From: Meconema thalassinum | Taxonomy: Eukaryota; Arthropoda; Insecta; Orthoptera; Tettigoniidae | Assembly (NCBI GenBank): GCA_946902985.2 | Contig: OX336398.1 | Span: 236,700,362-236,764,361 of the forward strand | Direction of reading: 5' to 3' | Length of the DNA stretch: 64,000 nt | In this document: in pieces, positions 44,534-56,356 of the stretch | Numbering within the stretch: position 1 is the stretch's first letter | How the letters are laid out: each line of letters opens with the position of its first letter | Made by a program: the position numbers and the translations under genes | Notes under the pieces: model-generated | Databases searched by the model: none | Seen by the model: the letters and a program-made list of their open reading frames with translations, nothing else | Told to the model about the DNA's origin: nothing

Positions 44534-44799
44534 TCGCACTCAATAAGGGGTAGATATCCCAAGTAAATTTTACCTATAGGACTGATGCGTATGCAAATTG
44601 CATATTTTTTCTTTTCTATTTAATACGATGGCCATTACTGCAGAAATCCTTACTACGCAGTAGCGAAGGGGAATATCACATGTTTCATTGAGTATTATTT
44701 TAAATTTTTGCCGTTTTATGTATCGTGTTTTTTACACAAATTTACGACAATATTTACCAATGTGATAACTGTTTACATCATTTTAATGCAACATATTTT

Positions 44800-45243
44800 C
44801 TCATTGCAAAGCAACTAGAAGATCTGGAAAAGATTAAATCCGGATACCTGAAGCGAGTCCTGAGTGTATCAAAAACTACAAGATCCCGACTCGTATATGA
44901 GCTCGCGAGGGAGACTTTCCTGATCGAGGACGGGAGATGCAACCTTATTCTACCAGGAGAAGCATATGATAATCTGTTGCATAAGCTAAGGGAAAAAAGG
45001 AGGGACATTTGGGAGGACTTCTATTCAACGGAGGCCATGACGGATCGGAAATGGATGGAAACGGGCTACCAAATGAGGCATATAGTCACGAGACTGGCTG
45101 TTCACGGGTTCCACTTCAAGATGTGTAAAAACAAAGTTTTCCATGAACCGAACACAAACTGTGTGTGCAGGCTTTGTGAACGATATCACATCCAGAAGTG
45201 TTCCTCGAGGTCAGGTTCGATTAGTGAGTTTATCAAGGACTAA
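44800..45243 (+). pseudogene. LINE-A 3' end
   Basis: An open frame of about 145 codons reads QLEDLEKIKSGYLKRVL, SRLVYELARETFLIED, FYSTEAMTDRKWME and HIVTRLAVHGFHFKMC, then the shortened zinc segment CVCRLCERYHIQKC, which has lost residues between the second Cys and His. It is the best-preserved C terminus of the family. The 5' side is truncated at about 44800, and a Helitron begins 36 bp after the stop. Confidence 0.8.
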
Positions 45244-45278
45244 CACTTATTGAGAGTTCATTGGTCGTCACGTTGGTA

Positions 45279-45827
45279 TCTATACTAATATAATAAAGCT
45301 GAAGAGTTTGTGTGTTTGTTTATTTGTTTAAACGCGCTAATCTCTGGAACTACCAGTCGGAATCGAAAAATTATTTTTTCTATAATGATAACCAGATTCG
45401 AGAGGAATAGTTTAGGCTATGTAGCATTGGGCTACACCTCTCAGGTAACCATAACGATTGATTTTTGTTCAATAAGTCGGAAGAACAAGCGCTCCCGGAT
45501 AGCTCCAATAATATTTAAGTCTATTGTTGCCTGGTAATGCGGGCTGCATCACGTCGCCCCTAACAGTGTTCTGGTGCTGAATTGCGAGCTGCTTATAAAT
45601 TGCAGTCACGGGGAGTAATTAGTGCAAAAATATTTCTTAGGCCCCTTAAAACAGTTATCATGACAATAGTATGCCTCTGTATAAGGTGCAGTATACTGAG
45701 GTTATCAGCTGCAATAAGCGTTGGTGCTTTCCGATTCTTATCCTTGAGCGCTTAAGTTCTGTAGTAGTATTCATTATCATCCATAAAACAAATAAATCCA
45801 CCGGGCGAAGCGTGGCACTACTGCTAG
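45279..45827 (+). mobile_element. Non-autonomous Helitron, 549 bp
   Basis: The 5' end TCTATACTAATATAATAAAG and following GTTTGTGTGTTTG are typical of insect Helitrons. The 3' end has CCACCGGGCGAAGCGTGG, which folds as a hairpin, then CACTACTGCTAG. Host bases are A before and T after, without duplication. A degraded CCCCTTAAAACAG tail motif lies inside at about 45642. No Rep/helicase. Confidence 0.85.
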
Positions 45828-46211
45828 TATGTTATATTTTGCTGCATTACTATAATATTGTAATCCTATATGCACATTGTGCGCAATACAGTTTATTAAA
45901 TTATATTATTTTCTCATACGATGAATTATGTTAAATATTCTACATGGGCAAGTAAGGTGACTTGTTGAGGTAATTAGTTGATTCTGTAAATAATAATATA
46001 AATGAATCCAACAACTGACACAACAAGTAAACTACCGTAGTTGTTTTAAGTTAAATGAGATACCTAAGTGTTCTAAATAATTTGAAATAATTACAATATA
46101 TTGCTGTATTAAATTACTCCAGAAAATCGGTATTATTTGTTGTCTGTCAGGGAAGTTTGATTTATTGAGGTTTTAATTCACAGTCCATGGATCTAATCAA
46201 AATTTAAGATT
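45828..46211. other. No recognised feature
   Basis: AT-rich, no recognisable coding or repeat content. Confidence 0.5.
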
Positions 46212-46221
46212 TTTTAACTGT

Positions 46222-46623
46222 TGGTTCCTCAGTTTAGGGGCTGCGGCAACGTGGTCATGTAGCCCCGTGTAATTTGGGTGTGTGTAGAATCTGTCCGATA
46301 ACCGGTGTTAATTGTGATGGCTGTATTAGTGTGTGTTATCAGTTTTTAATTCAAGTATGGAGTTCAGACATTGAATTTTCAAGTAGTTCCTACTTTTGCC
46401 GCATCAACGACTACTAGTTCAGAACTTTGTTACTAGACGCCACCACAGTCGGCTCCTGGGGACGAACGTTGGAACTTAAGAGCGTTATTCAAATTTTTAA
46501 CCTATTTAGCTTCACACAAGTGTGATTAGTGGAAGGTTCTTTAACATGCCATAAATCTATGACATGGGATCGCCGGCTTTACTTCCCCTACGAAGGAAGA
46601 CATACTGAGGGATTTTAAACGCA
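46222..46623 (-). mobile_element. SINE-A lacking its tRNA head, minus strand
   Basis: GTTGGTTCCTCAGTTTAGGG through to CATACTGAGGGATTTTAAAC, stopping at the head-body boundary. The 10-bp duplication ttttaactgt lies at 46212-46221 and 46624-46633, so this is the full inserted length and not later loss. Compare 48406-48843, cut at nearly the same point. Confidence 0.9.
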
Positions 46624-46865
46624 TTTTAACTGTAATTTCCATGTTAAATTCAAGTATATTTTAATGAGAGAAGATAATTTAGTAGTAAATAAAACAGGAT
46701 TACTTTTACGAATCCTGGCGGGAATATCGCATCGTCTGTGATAACTTTCAGTCGGTCAACACAAAATTGGAATATGTGAAACAATAAGTCCCAAGTGATT
46801 GTTATGTTTCACTCGTCAAGCGAGCATCATCAGATCCAACTTTATAAGACACTACCAAACCTACA

Positions 46866-48162
46866 CAGTAGGGCCCGGATGTTGATGTTGTAAAAAAGAT
46901 TTAAAAATTCACTTAAAATTTTCAAAAATTACTATAATAAATTATCTAAAAATTCGAAAAATGCACTATAAAATGGAGAAAGCGGCAATGAACGATAATT
47001 CTCTCGCCGTGAACTATGCGGAACTGAGACAAGAATATACACCCCTTCCCCTTTCTACCCCGCCACAGCTGACCTTGGTCAACAGATCAGATAACATTCC
47101 ATTCCGCTAATAACTGGTTTGCGAAGAAAACAGTACCCTTCTTCTGCGTCCAAGATACAGTATATATTTTTCTACTAAAAGCAATACTGAAATATTTTAT
47201 TTCAATATTTTAAAATATCTTGTATCAGCTACTAGCTTCTTCCTAACTCGGAGAAACGTAAATCTCTCATATATAGCTGTGACATGACTAAATTGGAAGA
47301 ACATGACCTTAAAAGGCCGATTTCTCTAAAATATGACCAAAAGATTCTACCAAACTTAACCCTCTCAGCGCCACACGCCGATCAGATCTGTTCTCGCTGC
47401 TCGCACCAAAAGTGCCAAAGCCGATTCAATCGGCGCGCTGTTTATCTTATATTTGTAGATTTCTGTAGGCATATGTCCGTGATTATTTCATACTGTTGGA
47501 AAGGTGAGGTTCCAAGTTTGCCTGTGAGGTGTATACTTTTTTCCTTCGAAGTCCGTCACGCGATAGGTTTGAGTTTGTATTCACGCCCTCCCTTTGCACT
47601 CCCCCAATCACGCGCGTTCCCGCCAAAATTGCGGTGCAGTTGTTTTCTTCTTGTTGAAGTTTTCTGCCTAAGAACTTTCTACAGCTGGAAACGTAGTGTT
47701 TCTTCGAATATGACTCTTAGGTGTCCTTAATTTAGGCTCAAAACTGATTTTTTTACACAAAAAGAATAATAATAGAACAATTATCAGAATAACCTCAATT
47801 AAAAAGGTTAAGATGCCATGTTTACTTTTATGAACATAATGTATGAAAGAATGATGAATTGGTTATAATGCAAAGCAAAAATAATGATTCTATCGTTGGA
47901 AATGTGGTATTTATGATTATTTTTTTTCGAATAGTCTGCATGACCATTCAAAATGGCTTGGCATTCTTGGCAAGTATTTCAGGAAATGGCTTGGCACTAA
48001 GATGGTTAAAAAATGCTCTTACAATGAAAAAAATAGCAAAAATGCAAAAAGATGCAAAATAAAAATAACATACTTGAATATTTCAATATTTCTATGTACT
48101 TCAGCATTGTTTTAGACAGCTCAGTAAAAAGATGACATGTCATCAACATCCGCGCCCTGGTG
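46866..48162. mobile_element. Possible hAT-like element with GGATGTTGATG ends
   Basis: The left end CAGTAGGGCCCGGATGTTG and the right end in reverse complement, CACCAGGGCGCGGATGTTG, agree over most of ~20 bp and continue ATG. No clean target duplication was found. The interior includes ORF 47284-47730 (148 codons), which I do not recognise, and an A-rich part with repeated AAAATGC. The identity is tentative. Confidence 0.45.
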
Positions 48163-48405
48163 ATAAGGCCTAAACTACTGTAGAATTGTACTCTGCTGTG
48201 ATGGTGGTAAGAAGCTACAACTACGAGTAGTGTGTTTGTCGACTGTTAATATGGAGACTTGTTTGAATAGTGAAATGTCTCCAGGCTGTACGAACTATAA
48301 CTCTGAAAGTAAGCATAATAATGTGATATGTCCTTCAAGTTACACGGAATGGAATAATCTAAGCACTGCTACTGAGAAAGTAATGACAAGGTTCGAATAT
48401 AGTGT

Positions 48406-48843
48406 TGGTTGGTTGGTTGATTCCTCAGTTTAGGGGCTGCGACAACGCGGTCTTGTAGCCTCGTGTACTTAGGGTGTGTGTAGAATCTGTCTGACAACCG
48501 GTGTTAATTGTGATGACTGTATTAGTGTGTGTTATCTGTTTTTTTTTAATTCAAGTAAGGATTGCAGACTTTGAATTTTTCAAATAGTTCCTACTTTTGC
48601 CGCCAAACGCCACCGTCAACGACTACTAGTTCAGAACTTAGCTACTAGACGCCACCGCAGTCGGCTCTTGGCAACGAACGTAGGAACCTAAGAGCGTTGT
48701 TTACATTCTTAACCTATATAATTTAGCTTCACACAAGTGTATTAGTGGAAGGTTCTTTAACATGCCATAAATCTATGACATGGGACCGCCGGTTTTACTT
48801 CCCCTCCGAAGGAAGGCATACTGAGGGATTTTTAACGCTCTTA
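48406..48843 (-). mobile_element. SINE-A lacking its tRNA head, minus strand, second case
   Basis: It begins TGGTTGGTTGGTTGATTCC and ends GGGATTTTTAACGCTCTTA at the head-body boundary. The perfect 11-bp duplication gaatatagtgt lies at 48395-48405 and 48844-48854. Confidence 0.95.
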
Positions 48844-48957
48844 GAATATAGTGTAACAATTCTATTTTGTCCCGTGGAGTACGGTTTGATAAATAATAAA
48901 AAATTACCTAAATTTAACTGGACTTGTGATTTGTAGGATAAGCCTGATTATGTAACA

Positions 48958-49016
48958 AGATTGATGATTATGATGATGATTGAGTCTTAAGGGGAGGAAT
49001 AGCGAGGTCATCTGCT
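48958..49016 (-). repeat. Diverged hairpin/TTAAAA tail motif with (ATC)n
   Basis: Minus strand GAGCAGATGACCTCGC, then CCTCCCCTTAAGACTCAATC and an ATC-rich run. It resembles the micro-retroposons but has no clear target duplication. Confidence 0.5.
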
Positions 49017-49139
49017 CAAAATTAATGTCAGTCTGAGCGAAACATCTGGTTAAGAACTTATTTTGCATCAAGTTTCACAAGCTTTTGAATGCAATTATCT
49101 CTAGGCGAATTTAATTCCATACAAAGTAACTCATCCCCC

Positions 49140-49345
49140 ACTCCCCTGGCATCACAGGTGAAGCGTGGTCAGCGCGTCGGATCCCCTCAGTCGTTAATTT
49201 TCGTCTCCATGACCGGAGTGCTGCCTCACTGTCACATAGCTACTCAATTGTCCTCACGAGGCTGAGTGCATCCCGTTCCAGCCCTCACGTCAGTTTATAA
49301 AATCCCTGACAGAGCCAGGGATCGAACCTTGGGCCTCAGGGCCGG
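49140..49345 (-). mobile_element. SINE-E fragment, minus strand
   Basis: In reverse complement: CCCAAGGTTCGATCCCTGG (box B), GTCAGGGATTTTATAAACTG and GGCTGGAACGGGATGC. GGCTGGAACGGGATGC is also close to the GGCTGGAATGGGGTAC of SINE-D, suggesting related bodies. The 5' part is incomplete. Confidence 0.5.
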
Positions 49346-49679
49346 CAAAAGAACTCTAAGGGGGTTTGAATATTGCTGTTAAGGCTTTGTTCTATACCTG
49401 ACATTTGAATATCTTGACAAATCCTAATTCATGATCTACCAGTTATGGAATATAGCCTACAGGATCAGTTTTTTGAAGAGACGTACCATATTGCACTTTT
49501 GGAGCAAATTACTTATATTCTCCCTCACTTCAAACAAAGATCTCATTTTGTTTTTGATCTCAATCAGTCATACAGCTCCAATTTGTTTGAGCCTCAAAGT
49601 TCTAAAAATACTTTTTATTTATATCACTGAATTTGTGATGTGCCGCATCTCCTTGGGGCGCTGCTTCACATAACGAGCA

Positions 49680-49935
49680 GGTACCCCTTTCCTTCTCCTG
49701 AGGCGGGTTCGATTCCTACCTCAGCCATCCTGGAAGTGGTTTTCCATGGTCCCTCATGTTTACTCCAGGCAAATGCCGAGATTGTACCTAAATTAAGGCC
49801 ATGGCCCCCACCTAATCCCATCCAAGCCTAATTAAACGTACGCTACAGCAGTTACAATAACAGAGATTCCACACACCAAAGTACACGGGACTACATGACC
49901 ACGATGTCGCAACGCCCTCAAAATGAATAAACCAC
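49680..49935 (+). mobile_element. SINE-D-like copy without 5' head
   Basis: GCGGGTTCGATTCCTACCTC, GGAAGTGGTTTTCC, TTTACTCCAGGCAAATGCCG and the tail module (AGTACACGGGACTACATGACC) match 44270-44520. The tail end is degraded (GCCCTCAAAATGAATAAACC). Confidence 0.65.
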
Positions 49936-50839
49936 AAACAACACCCTTTTCCAGCCCTCATAAATGAAAATAATTACAAAAATCTAAAATCACAAGTACT
50001 GTGTGTATCCCTTATTATTTGTCGTACGTTAAAATAGCAATAAAGATCCAAACTTTATTAACCCACTGTACTAAGTTCCTTACGTTATGTCTTAACATTT
50101 CATGTTTCCAGCTTCCTATAAACTCCCACTCTCCTCAACCAAGTCCTCGTGGCGAGCGCGCATACAGACAGACATCGCCGGGAAAAGAGAATGTCCAAGT
50201 CCTACTTCTTCTGGAAATGATGACCGATGCATAAAACCCAAAATATCTAGTTTCTGATGCAATTACAGACAAATCTCTTCTTTTTAATATAGATAGAACC
50301 GCTTTTCTCGATTTGAGCACAGTGTAGCCAACATAGGAACACACTCCCGTGTACCGTCTTTACTGTGCTTCTCTGACCACAGTGCGACAAACGGCCCTGG
50401 TGCTGTTTCCGTTCCCTTAACCCTAGAACCGGCAATGTGAAATTCTGTACCGGCACCGGCAGCCAATTTGTGTGATATTTTCCTACCAAGTGGATTCTTA
50501 TTTTCAACCTATTGTGAACAATGTTCCATTGCAATGTTGCATATCGTTGAAAAGCTAATAAACTTCGGAGTCGGATGGTAATGTTAACTTTTCTGTGAAG
50601 CTTGATAAAAAAGATGAAATTGAGAATTGAAAATGGTGGAATTATTATTTCATGACCAATATAAAAATTCTAACCTCCTAAAATACGAGATGAAACATGA
50701 AACACTAAATCTACTAACACTAAAGCTACTGTATACAAAATGATACCCATATAGGCTTATGAATATAATATGTGTGAAAGTTTCAAGTCTATGCAATAAT
50801 ATTTGTTTGATTGATAACTAACAAAATATAGGCCTATCT
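49936..50839. other. No recognised feature
   Basis: AT-rich; short ORFs on both strands without motifs. Confidence 0.5.
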
Positions 50840-52155
50840 TCCATGAGCCATTTTAGGCCTATAACCCAAGTGCGTCAACGAACTTACGTTATTGTAAATA
50901 TTACAAAAGATTTCAAAAAGGCTTATGATAGTATAGTACACAGACCTACTCTTTTAAAAATTCTCAGATCATATGGCCTTCATCCTAAATTAACAAAAAT
51001 GATTGAACTAACTTTTACCAACACAATTTCAAAGGTCAAGTTCAGGGGAGAAATGTCAAGTGCTTTTCCAATAAAAACAGGCCTTAGAGAAGGTGACTGA
51101 TTATCCCCACTACTTTTCAATGTGGCTCTCGATTACATCGTGAAAATTTGGCAAAAAGAAAACCCACCTAAAATCAAAATTGGAGCAAAACCCTCAATAA
51201 GAACAAACTGCCTAGGGTTTGCAGATGATTTAGCTCTCTTAGCCCTTGACATAGAAGAAGTTAGTGCTCAGATCACCAGTCTCCAGAAAATTGCATTAAA
51301 AATAGGATTGCAAATATCTTCTGAGAAAACTGAGATCATGCCAATGAAACCCTTAGATATAAATGAAGTCTACATACATGATCATAAAATAAACCTAGTT
51401 CCTCAATTTAAGTATCTTGGAGAAATTATAACACATAGGCCTAACTTAAACGAAAAAGTAACTTGGATAAATAGAACAAATAAAATGAAAAAGGCACAAT
51501 CTCTAACCTGGTCAACATATAATAAAAAGTGCCAATCAATGGCTACTAAGATCCAACATTACAAAACTGTAATTTTTCCCGAAGCCACTTATGCTTGCAA
51601 AACCTTGTTCCAAATTAAAAATGAAAGAAGAACTGATCAGCTCCTCAAAACTGGAAGAAGAGTTATCAGAACCTGCACGTTAAATAAAAAGTACCAGGTT
51701 GAAGGAGTCGGGAGAATCCTCTCCAATGAAACTGTCTATCGAGAGACTGACCCAATTACCAGCACGATGAAGAAAAGAATCTCTTTTCTTTCACATCCTA
51801 CGATTACCAGAAAACAGGATTTTACGACAACTAGTGGTGAGAAATCTGGGAAAGAAGACTGGAGGGCATTGGATCAAAGAAATTCAAGAGGATCTCAAAA
51901 CAGTTAGACTCGAAATTACAGATGCAGAGAACAAGAATAAAATTACCACCCTTCTTAAGAATCACAAATTTTCAGCAGAAATGATGCACAGACGGCCTGT
52001 AGAGATTTCAGACGAATTAAGAACACTGCGATCAGAACGAATGAAGAAGTACTGGGCAGAAGAAGAATCAAACAATGCAACCTTCAAAGAAAAAGTGTAC
52101 ATGGAAGACTCAAGTGGTCCAATGTGGCCAATAAAGTTAATAATAATAATAATTA
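50840..52155 (+). pseudogene. LINE-B reverse transcriptase (RTE-like), 5' truncated
   Basis: The translation gives VNITKDFKKAYDSIVHRPTL, FRGEMSSAFPIKTGLREGD, a TGA stop at 51098-51100, then LSPLLFNVALDYIV, the catalytic segment LGFADDLALLA, LQISSEKTEIM and FKYLGEIITHRP. Cys/Arg-rich downstream parts (GRRVIRTCTLNKKY) match the usual post-RT region. The stop replaces the residue normally found between GD and LSP. A frameshift lies near 51835, after which the second frame continues to about 52135 (RSERMKKYWAEEESNN). The endonuclease and N-terminal RT are missing. The 3' end is AATAAAGTTAATAATAATAA, a short repeat tail as in RTE elements. It is unrelated to LINE-A. Confidence 0.85.
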
Positions 52156-52976
52156 CAGCTGTTATGCTACATACAAACCAACTGAAACGAAAATATTGTA
52201 AAGGAAATTATAACAACAAGTGCACTTTTAACTCCCTAATACATATAGCCTAATTACAGCCTCAAAATAAGAGAGGTAGTAACATACACAGCGCCATTAC
52301 ATGATATGTTTTGGTTCGCATGGCAGCGAGTCCCTCAATTGTTTCCAAGGAAACGTATACAAGGAGATTGTTTCTATGGATAAAAGTAAGAAGCATCTGT
52401 AAACTTCTAGGAATACACCAAGGCTAGTAAACTACAGAGGTTGCCTCAATATGGAGCTCTTAGGCGAGGGGATCGCGGAGGGAACGGAAAGGACGTGACG
52501 TCACACGTTTCCTCGTAGCGCGCGAGGCGCGAGATATGCAAGGAAAGTTAACTTTCCCACACATTATATTGTGTGGATTGCAATGGTTTAAACATGTGTT
52601 TTAAGCCCTTTTGTTTATAATCATGCCAGGCCAAAGATGTGCTGTGGCAGTTTGTCACAGTTATTATAAAGTTGGAAATGACTTGTCGTTTTTCACGATG
52701 CCTAAAGACACATGCGTTCGCAATCAGTGGATTGCTGCATGTAAGCGAAAAGATCATTGTAACCCTCAAACAAGTAAGATAGCCTATGTTCCCAGGGCCG
52801 TGGAGAGCGGCGACGGGCCCTGGGGATGGAATCTCCCGGGCCCCCCTCTAAAACCAAATTCTGTAAAATCCTCGCAAATTTGCACAAACTGATTTTGCAA
52901 ATTTTTTATTTGCACAAAATGTTCATCACGAAATCAATTATAAGAGCATTAAAGAGCCAGCAAGCAAGCAAGCAAT

Positions 52977-53007
52977 AGTAATAATAATAATAATAATAAT
53001 AAGAATA

Positions 53008-53046
<39 letters not shown>
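52977..53046. repeat. (TAA)n / (TTA)n microsatellite, inverted halves
   Basis: A TAATAA run at 52977-53000 is followed by TTATTA at 53008-53046, so the halves are complementary and can fold back. The truncated SINE-A2 starts immediately after it. Confidence 0.9.
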
Positions 53047-53345
53047 GTAGCATGCTGAACTGCAATGCCCAAGATCGCGGGTTTAAACCCGGCCGAAGTC
53101 GTCGGATTTTTAAGAGCGTTAAAATCCTCCAGTATGCCTTTATTCGGAGGGGAAGTAAAGCCAGCGGGTCCATGTCATAGATTTATGGCATGTAAAAGAA
53201 CCTACCACTACAATATTGGTAGTGTGTAGCCAAAATTTGTAGGTTATTTGGTTAGAAACGCTCTATCAAGTTCCAACGTTTCCTGCTGGGTGTCAGTGAC
53301 AGTGGTGTCTGGTAGCCAAAGTTGGAACTACTTGAAATTGAACTT
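53047..53345 (+). mobile_element. SINE-A variant A2, truncated within box A
   Basis: It begins GTAGCATGCTGAACTGC (second half of box A), with box B GGGTTTAAACCCGGCC, then the A2 body (GTTAGAAACGCTCTATCAAG, GTGTCTGGTAGCCAAAGTTG). It has no tail module. Confidence 0.75.
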
Positions 53346-54828
53346 GTTGGGGAGCCTTCGGGCGTTCGATTGAAATGACCATTGGCTGCAATTCATATAT
53401 AATAATAATATTTCAATTATATATTCCACTAAATCCAGGCTACATTTATTATCACAAGCAGAGCGTGAATTACTATCAATATAAATAAGTTAATGCTGGT
53501 ATGTAAAATTTACAACATTGAAAGTGGATGAATGCATCCAAAATTATTTGCAAAGTCAATGTTTATACCTGACAAGCGCGTACTAATGCATTATTTTCAA
53601 TTAACAAAAAATAATATCAGATTAAAGCCATCGTAATAATTTTCATTAAATTCACTATACTGTTTTGGCGTTTGAAAAATCTAAATTTGTCTCGTTGAGG
53701 TAACACAGTAAGCATATACAATGTTCAGATTTAAAGTTCTGCAGATCCTCTTTGATATCAATAACTTTAGAACTTCAGTGATACTCGTAAAAGCAATATG
53801 CTCGTTTGTCGTACACAAATTTGAAAAAAGTTGCATTTACCGGACCAGTAATTGCATGGCTTTTACAGTATTTAACTTCGGGAAAATACTCACATCGAAA
53901 ACAGGTGGGTTAGAATTCCACCGTCGGTGATTCTATGCTTTTTTTCCATGATTCATCGTTTTAACCCGTACATTCATTTCCTCCTCAAATCTATCCCTAT
54001 GTCATAAGACCCATTAATCAACAGGAAGTTCATCTCACTTAACTGCATGTTAAAAGAGGTGGAAAGGGTACACTGTACACTGTGCAGTACTACGGTCTCG
54101 GTGGCATATGACGTAATCTCTTTTCATAATGAAAACATGATTTTTACAAAAAGTCAAGACGTATTTTAAAATACGTTTTACATATAGTGTTTTTATGTTG
54201 ACATTCTTAAAATTTACTGCCCTTGAAGAGTCACGCCCTTGGGTCTAAGCCTAAACACTGATAGGTAAGTGTTTTGGTTGAACGGCGATCAGACATCTTT
54301 GTACATTAAACAAAGCAAAATATATTTTCATAATTAACCACAGGTATACAGTACTCATACTTAAGTTATTATGTGCTATCAGTAGATAGCAGCTGATCGG
54401 TGATTGTTTTCACAAGAAGAAACGGTGAATTTTAACTATATTTTGTAATTGGCAGTCAGTGGATTTCTTATAATTTAATATTGCTTTGCAGTAAGCAAAA
54501 CTAGAGCCAGGTTCTCCTAAAATCCTGATTCCTATCTATGACTGGTGACCATCATGGGCGGATTTAAGCCAAGATTATGGGAGGAGTGGACACACCGGGG
54601 ATCTTGGTGTATGGAATATCACCAAGCTCAGAGTGGGGTCCGTGGGCCCTCCTCCGGAAAAGTTTGCAAACATTAGGTCCAAATTATTGAGTTATACGAT
54701 AGACCATTTGAGTGATTATTTTTGGGATATTTTGGAGTAAAAATTTGGTGACCATTGACATATTATAGTGGCTATAGAAAAGACTCTCTGATATTGAAGT
54801 AAAAGCTCTCACATCTTCAAGTAAGACC

Positions 54829-55157
54829 CCGCGGTGTAGCTCACCATGACCGTGATTGGGGCCTACAGCAAGTCTACAGATCGGAGGTTCGAATCCGGGC
54901 GCTGACAGCGGCTATCCTGAGTGTGGTTTTTCACACTCCCTCCAGACCAATGCCGGGGCAGTACCTTGTTTCAAGTCCAGGGACACCTACCCTACACTTA
55001 ACCCTAATAATTACAGTAATAGTCGCGACGGCCAACGCATTCCCAGTCGGCAACTAAGAATACGACATGCGATTTATCATGTCACAGAGGCCATAGCACA
55101 GCACAGTGTATACCCCGCTTTTCGTCCAGCAGTGGGTGGTTTTAAGAGGGCCTAAGT
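54829..55157 (+). mobile_element. SINE-B, plus strand
   Basis: CGGTGTAGCTCACCATGACC and GGAGGTTCGAATCCGGGCGC form the tRNA-like head. The body has GCTATCCTGAGTGTGG, CACACTCCCTCCAGACC and AATGCCGGGGCAGTACC. Its 3' part ends in TTCGTCCAGCAGTGGGTGG. It relates to the minus-strand copy at 9440. Confidence 0.8.
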
Positions 55158-56039
55158 TTTTACTCCCCAAGACAAATAGTTACAACAATGTTGCCAATAT
55201 ACCTTACTTATTATACAACAACCACTAGCCTCCCCTTCAGTCTACACAATTCGCACATTTTTTGGTTTTCTATTTTTTTTACTGCATTAATATCTGTGAA
55301 AACTACTGTTTTACAGTCAACTTCATTCAATAACGTGGAGGCCTTCAGAAACAAACCGTAAAACTAACGCGTCAGCAAATACTGAATTATATCTACAGTA
55401 CTATTTGATGCAAACCATCCCCAACCGAGCGCAAATTGTTCATTGCCCGCCACCTAGACCTACTAGCTACCAAGTACACGGGTTGAATGTTGCAAGCCCC
55501 TAAATGAATTAACGTCTGTAACGACAAACAGACCTTTTTATTAACTGTTGAGTAAGACTACGGATAACACCGCAGTCGGGAAGCCAATTCCTGCATTCCT
55601 GCCACGGCTTTGTCAGGAACAGGGGTCATTTCTAAGTCGTAGATAAAGAGGGCAATTAATTTTATGTTTAATTGTACTGAGACGTTAAAGCGTATCACGA
55701 AAGTGCTTGATTCGCAAGGGAAAATATCTCTGCGCGTCCTGAAGAATAAGTGCTTTGCACATCCTCCTAGGACGCCGGGCCCCCCTGGGAGGGTCGGGCT
55801 CCGGGGCACCAGCCCTGCCTGTCCCCCCCCCTCTCGTCGGGCCTGTATGTTCCCTCCACTTTAAGAGTGAAGACTTCGAATTAGACTATAGGGCCGAATT
55901 GCTTAATATAAAGCCAAGATTTCCAAGGAATCTAAAACCAAATGGTAAGTGAGCCTAGCTGGCCTACTCTTAAGTTTTGATGACCTGCTAGGATGATTTT
56001 AAAGCTGTTAATATTTTTGACATATTTCGTGCATGGTAT

Positions 56040-56356
56040 CAGGGGTGTATATACAATTTTTTTCGAGGGGGGAGGGGGGCGGGGGGCTGACGATCGTGGA
56101 AAATTGTGAGTACTTAATGAATTTTCTATTATAGCCTATGGAGTATGAATGGAAAATATCTCAATGGGCTACTTGTCAATTTATAAAGTAGAAAGGTAAA
56201 CACTCGTTTTCTTTTACAAATTGATAATTATTTCTTAAAAGTAGACTACTGTGAAATACATTGTATGTTGTACCCAAGTTGGCTTATTTCAGGGGGGGGG
56301 GGATCTGGAGCCCCCTCAGCCCTCCCCCCACCCCCCCACCCTTATATACGCCCATG
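56040..56356. mobile_element. hAT-type MITE, 317 bp (family hAT-5)
   Basis: The ends are CAGGGGTGTATATACAA and, in reverse complement, CATGGGCGTATATAAGG. A perfect 8-bp duplication, catggtat, lies at 56032-56039 and 56357-56364. G-rich (56066-56088) and C-rich (56322-56341) subterminal tracts plus an internal run of about 11 G at 56292. It lies in P-transposase coding sequence. Confidence 0.9.

Larger units (their letters stand above)
52793..55845. mobile_element. hAT-type element (family hAT-4), 3.05 kb, non-coding
   Basis: The ends are CAGGGCCGTGGAGAGCGG and, in reverse complement, CAGGCCCGACGAGAGGGG. A perfect 8-bp duplication, tatgttcc, lies at 52785-52792 and 55846-55853. Near the right end is a 9-C run (55823-55831). 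Inside are a (TAA)/(TTA) microsatellite, a SINE-A2, a LINE 3' scrap (GACCATTGGCTGCAAT at 53375) and a SINE-B. Nothing resembling a transposase is found. 53400-54780 holds no recognised feature. Confidence 0.85.
52623..55944 (+). pseudogene. THAP exon of the P-like element, split by a hAT insertion
   Basis: The first part (52623-52784) begins MPGQRCAVAVCHSYYK with zinc ligands C6 and C11 and a W in NQWIAACKRKD. The second part (55854-55944) supplies VCSLHFKSEDFELDY, with the remaining C and H, then a good donor G|GTAAGTGA. The 3-kb hAT element with its 8-bp duplication (tatgttcc) lies between. Even without the insert the two parts differ by one base in frame at the junction, so the gene was probably already damaged, or the start-side sequence has since changed. 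Confidence 0.8.

Noticed and set aside
47284..47730. 148-codon plus-strand ORF
   Set aside because: No recognised motif. It lies inside a probable non-autonomous element and has no homologous frame elsewhere in the window.
47357..50425. TTAACCCT words at about 47357 and 50416 as piggyBac ends
   Set aside because: Both face the same direction, no AGGGTTAA partner was found, and no transposase lies near.
55558..55864. ORFs around 55558-55864 as an independent gene
   Set aside because: They cross the hAT-4 terminus and the resumed THAP exon in unrelated frames; only the THAP part is real.
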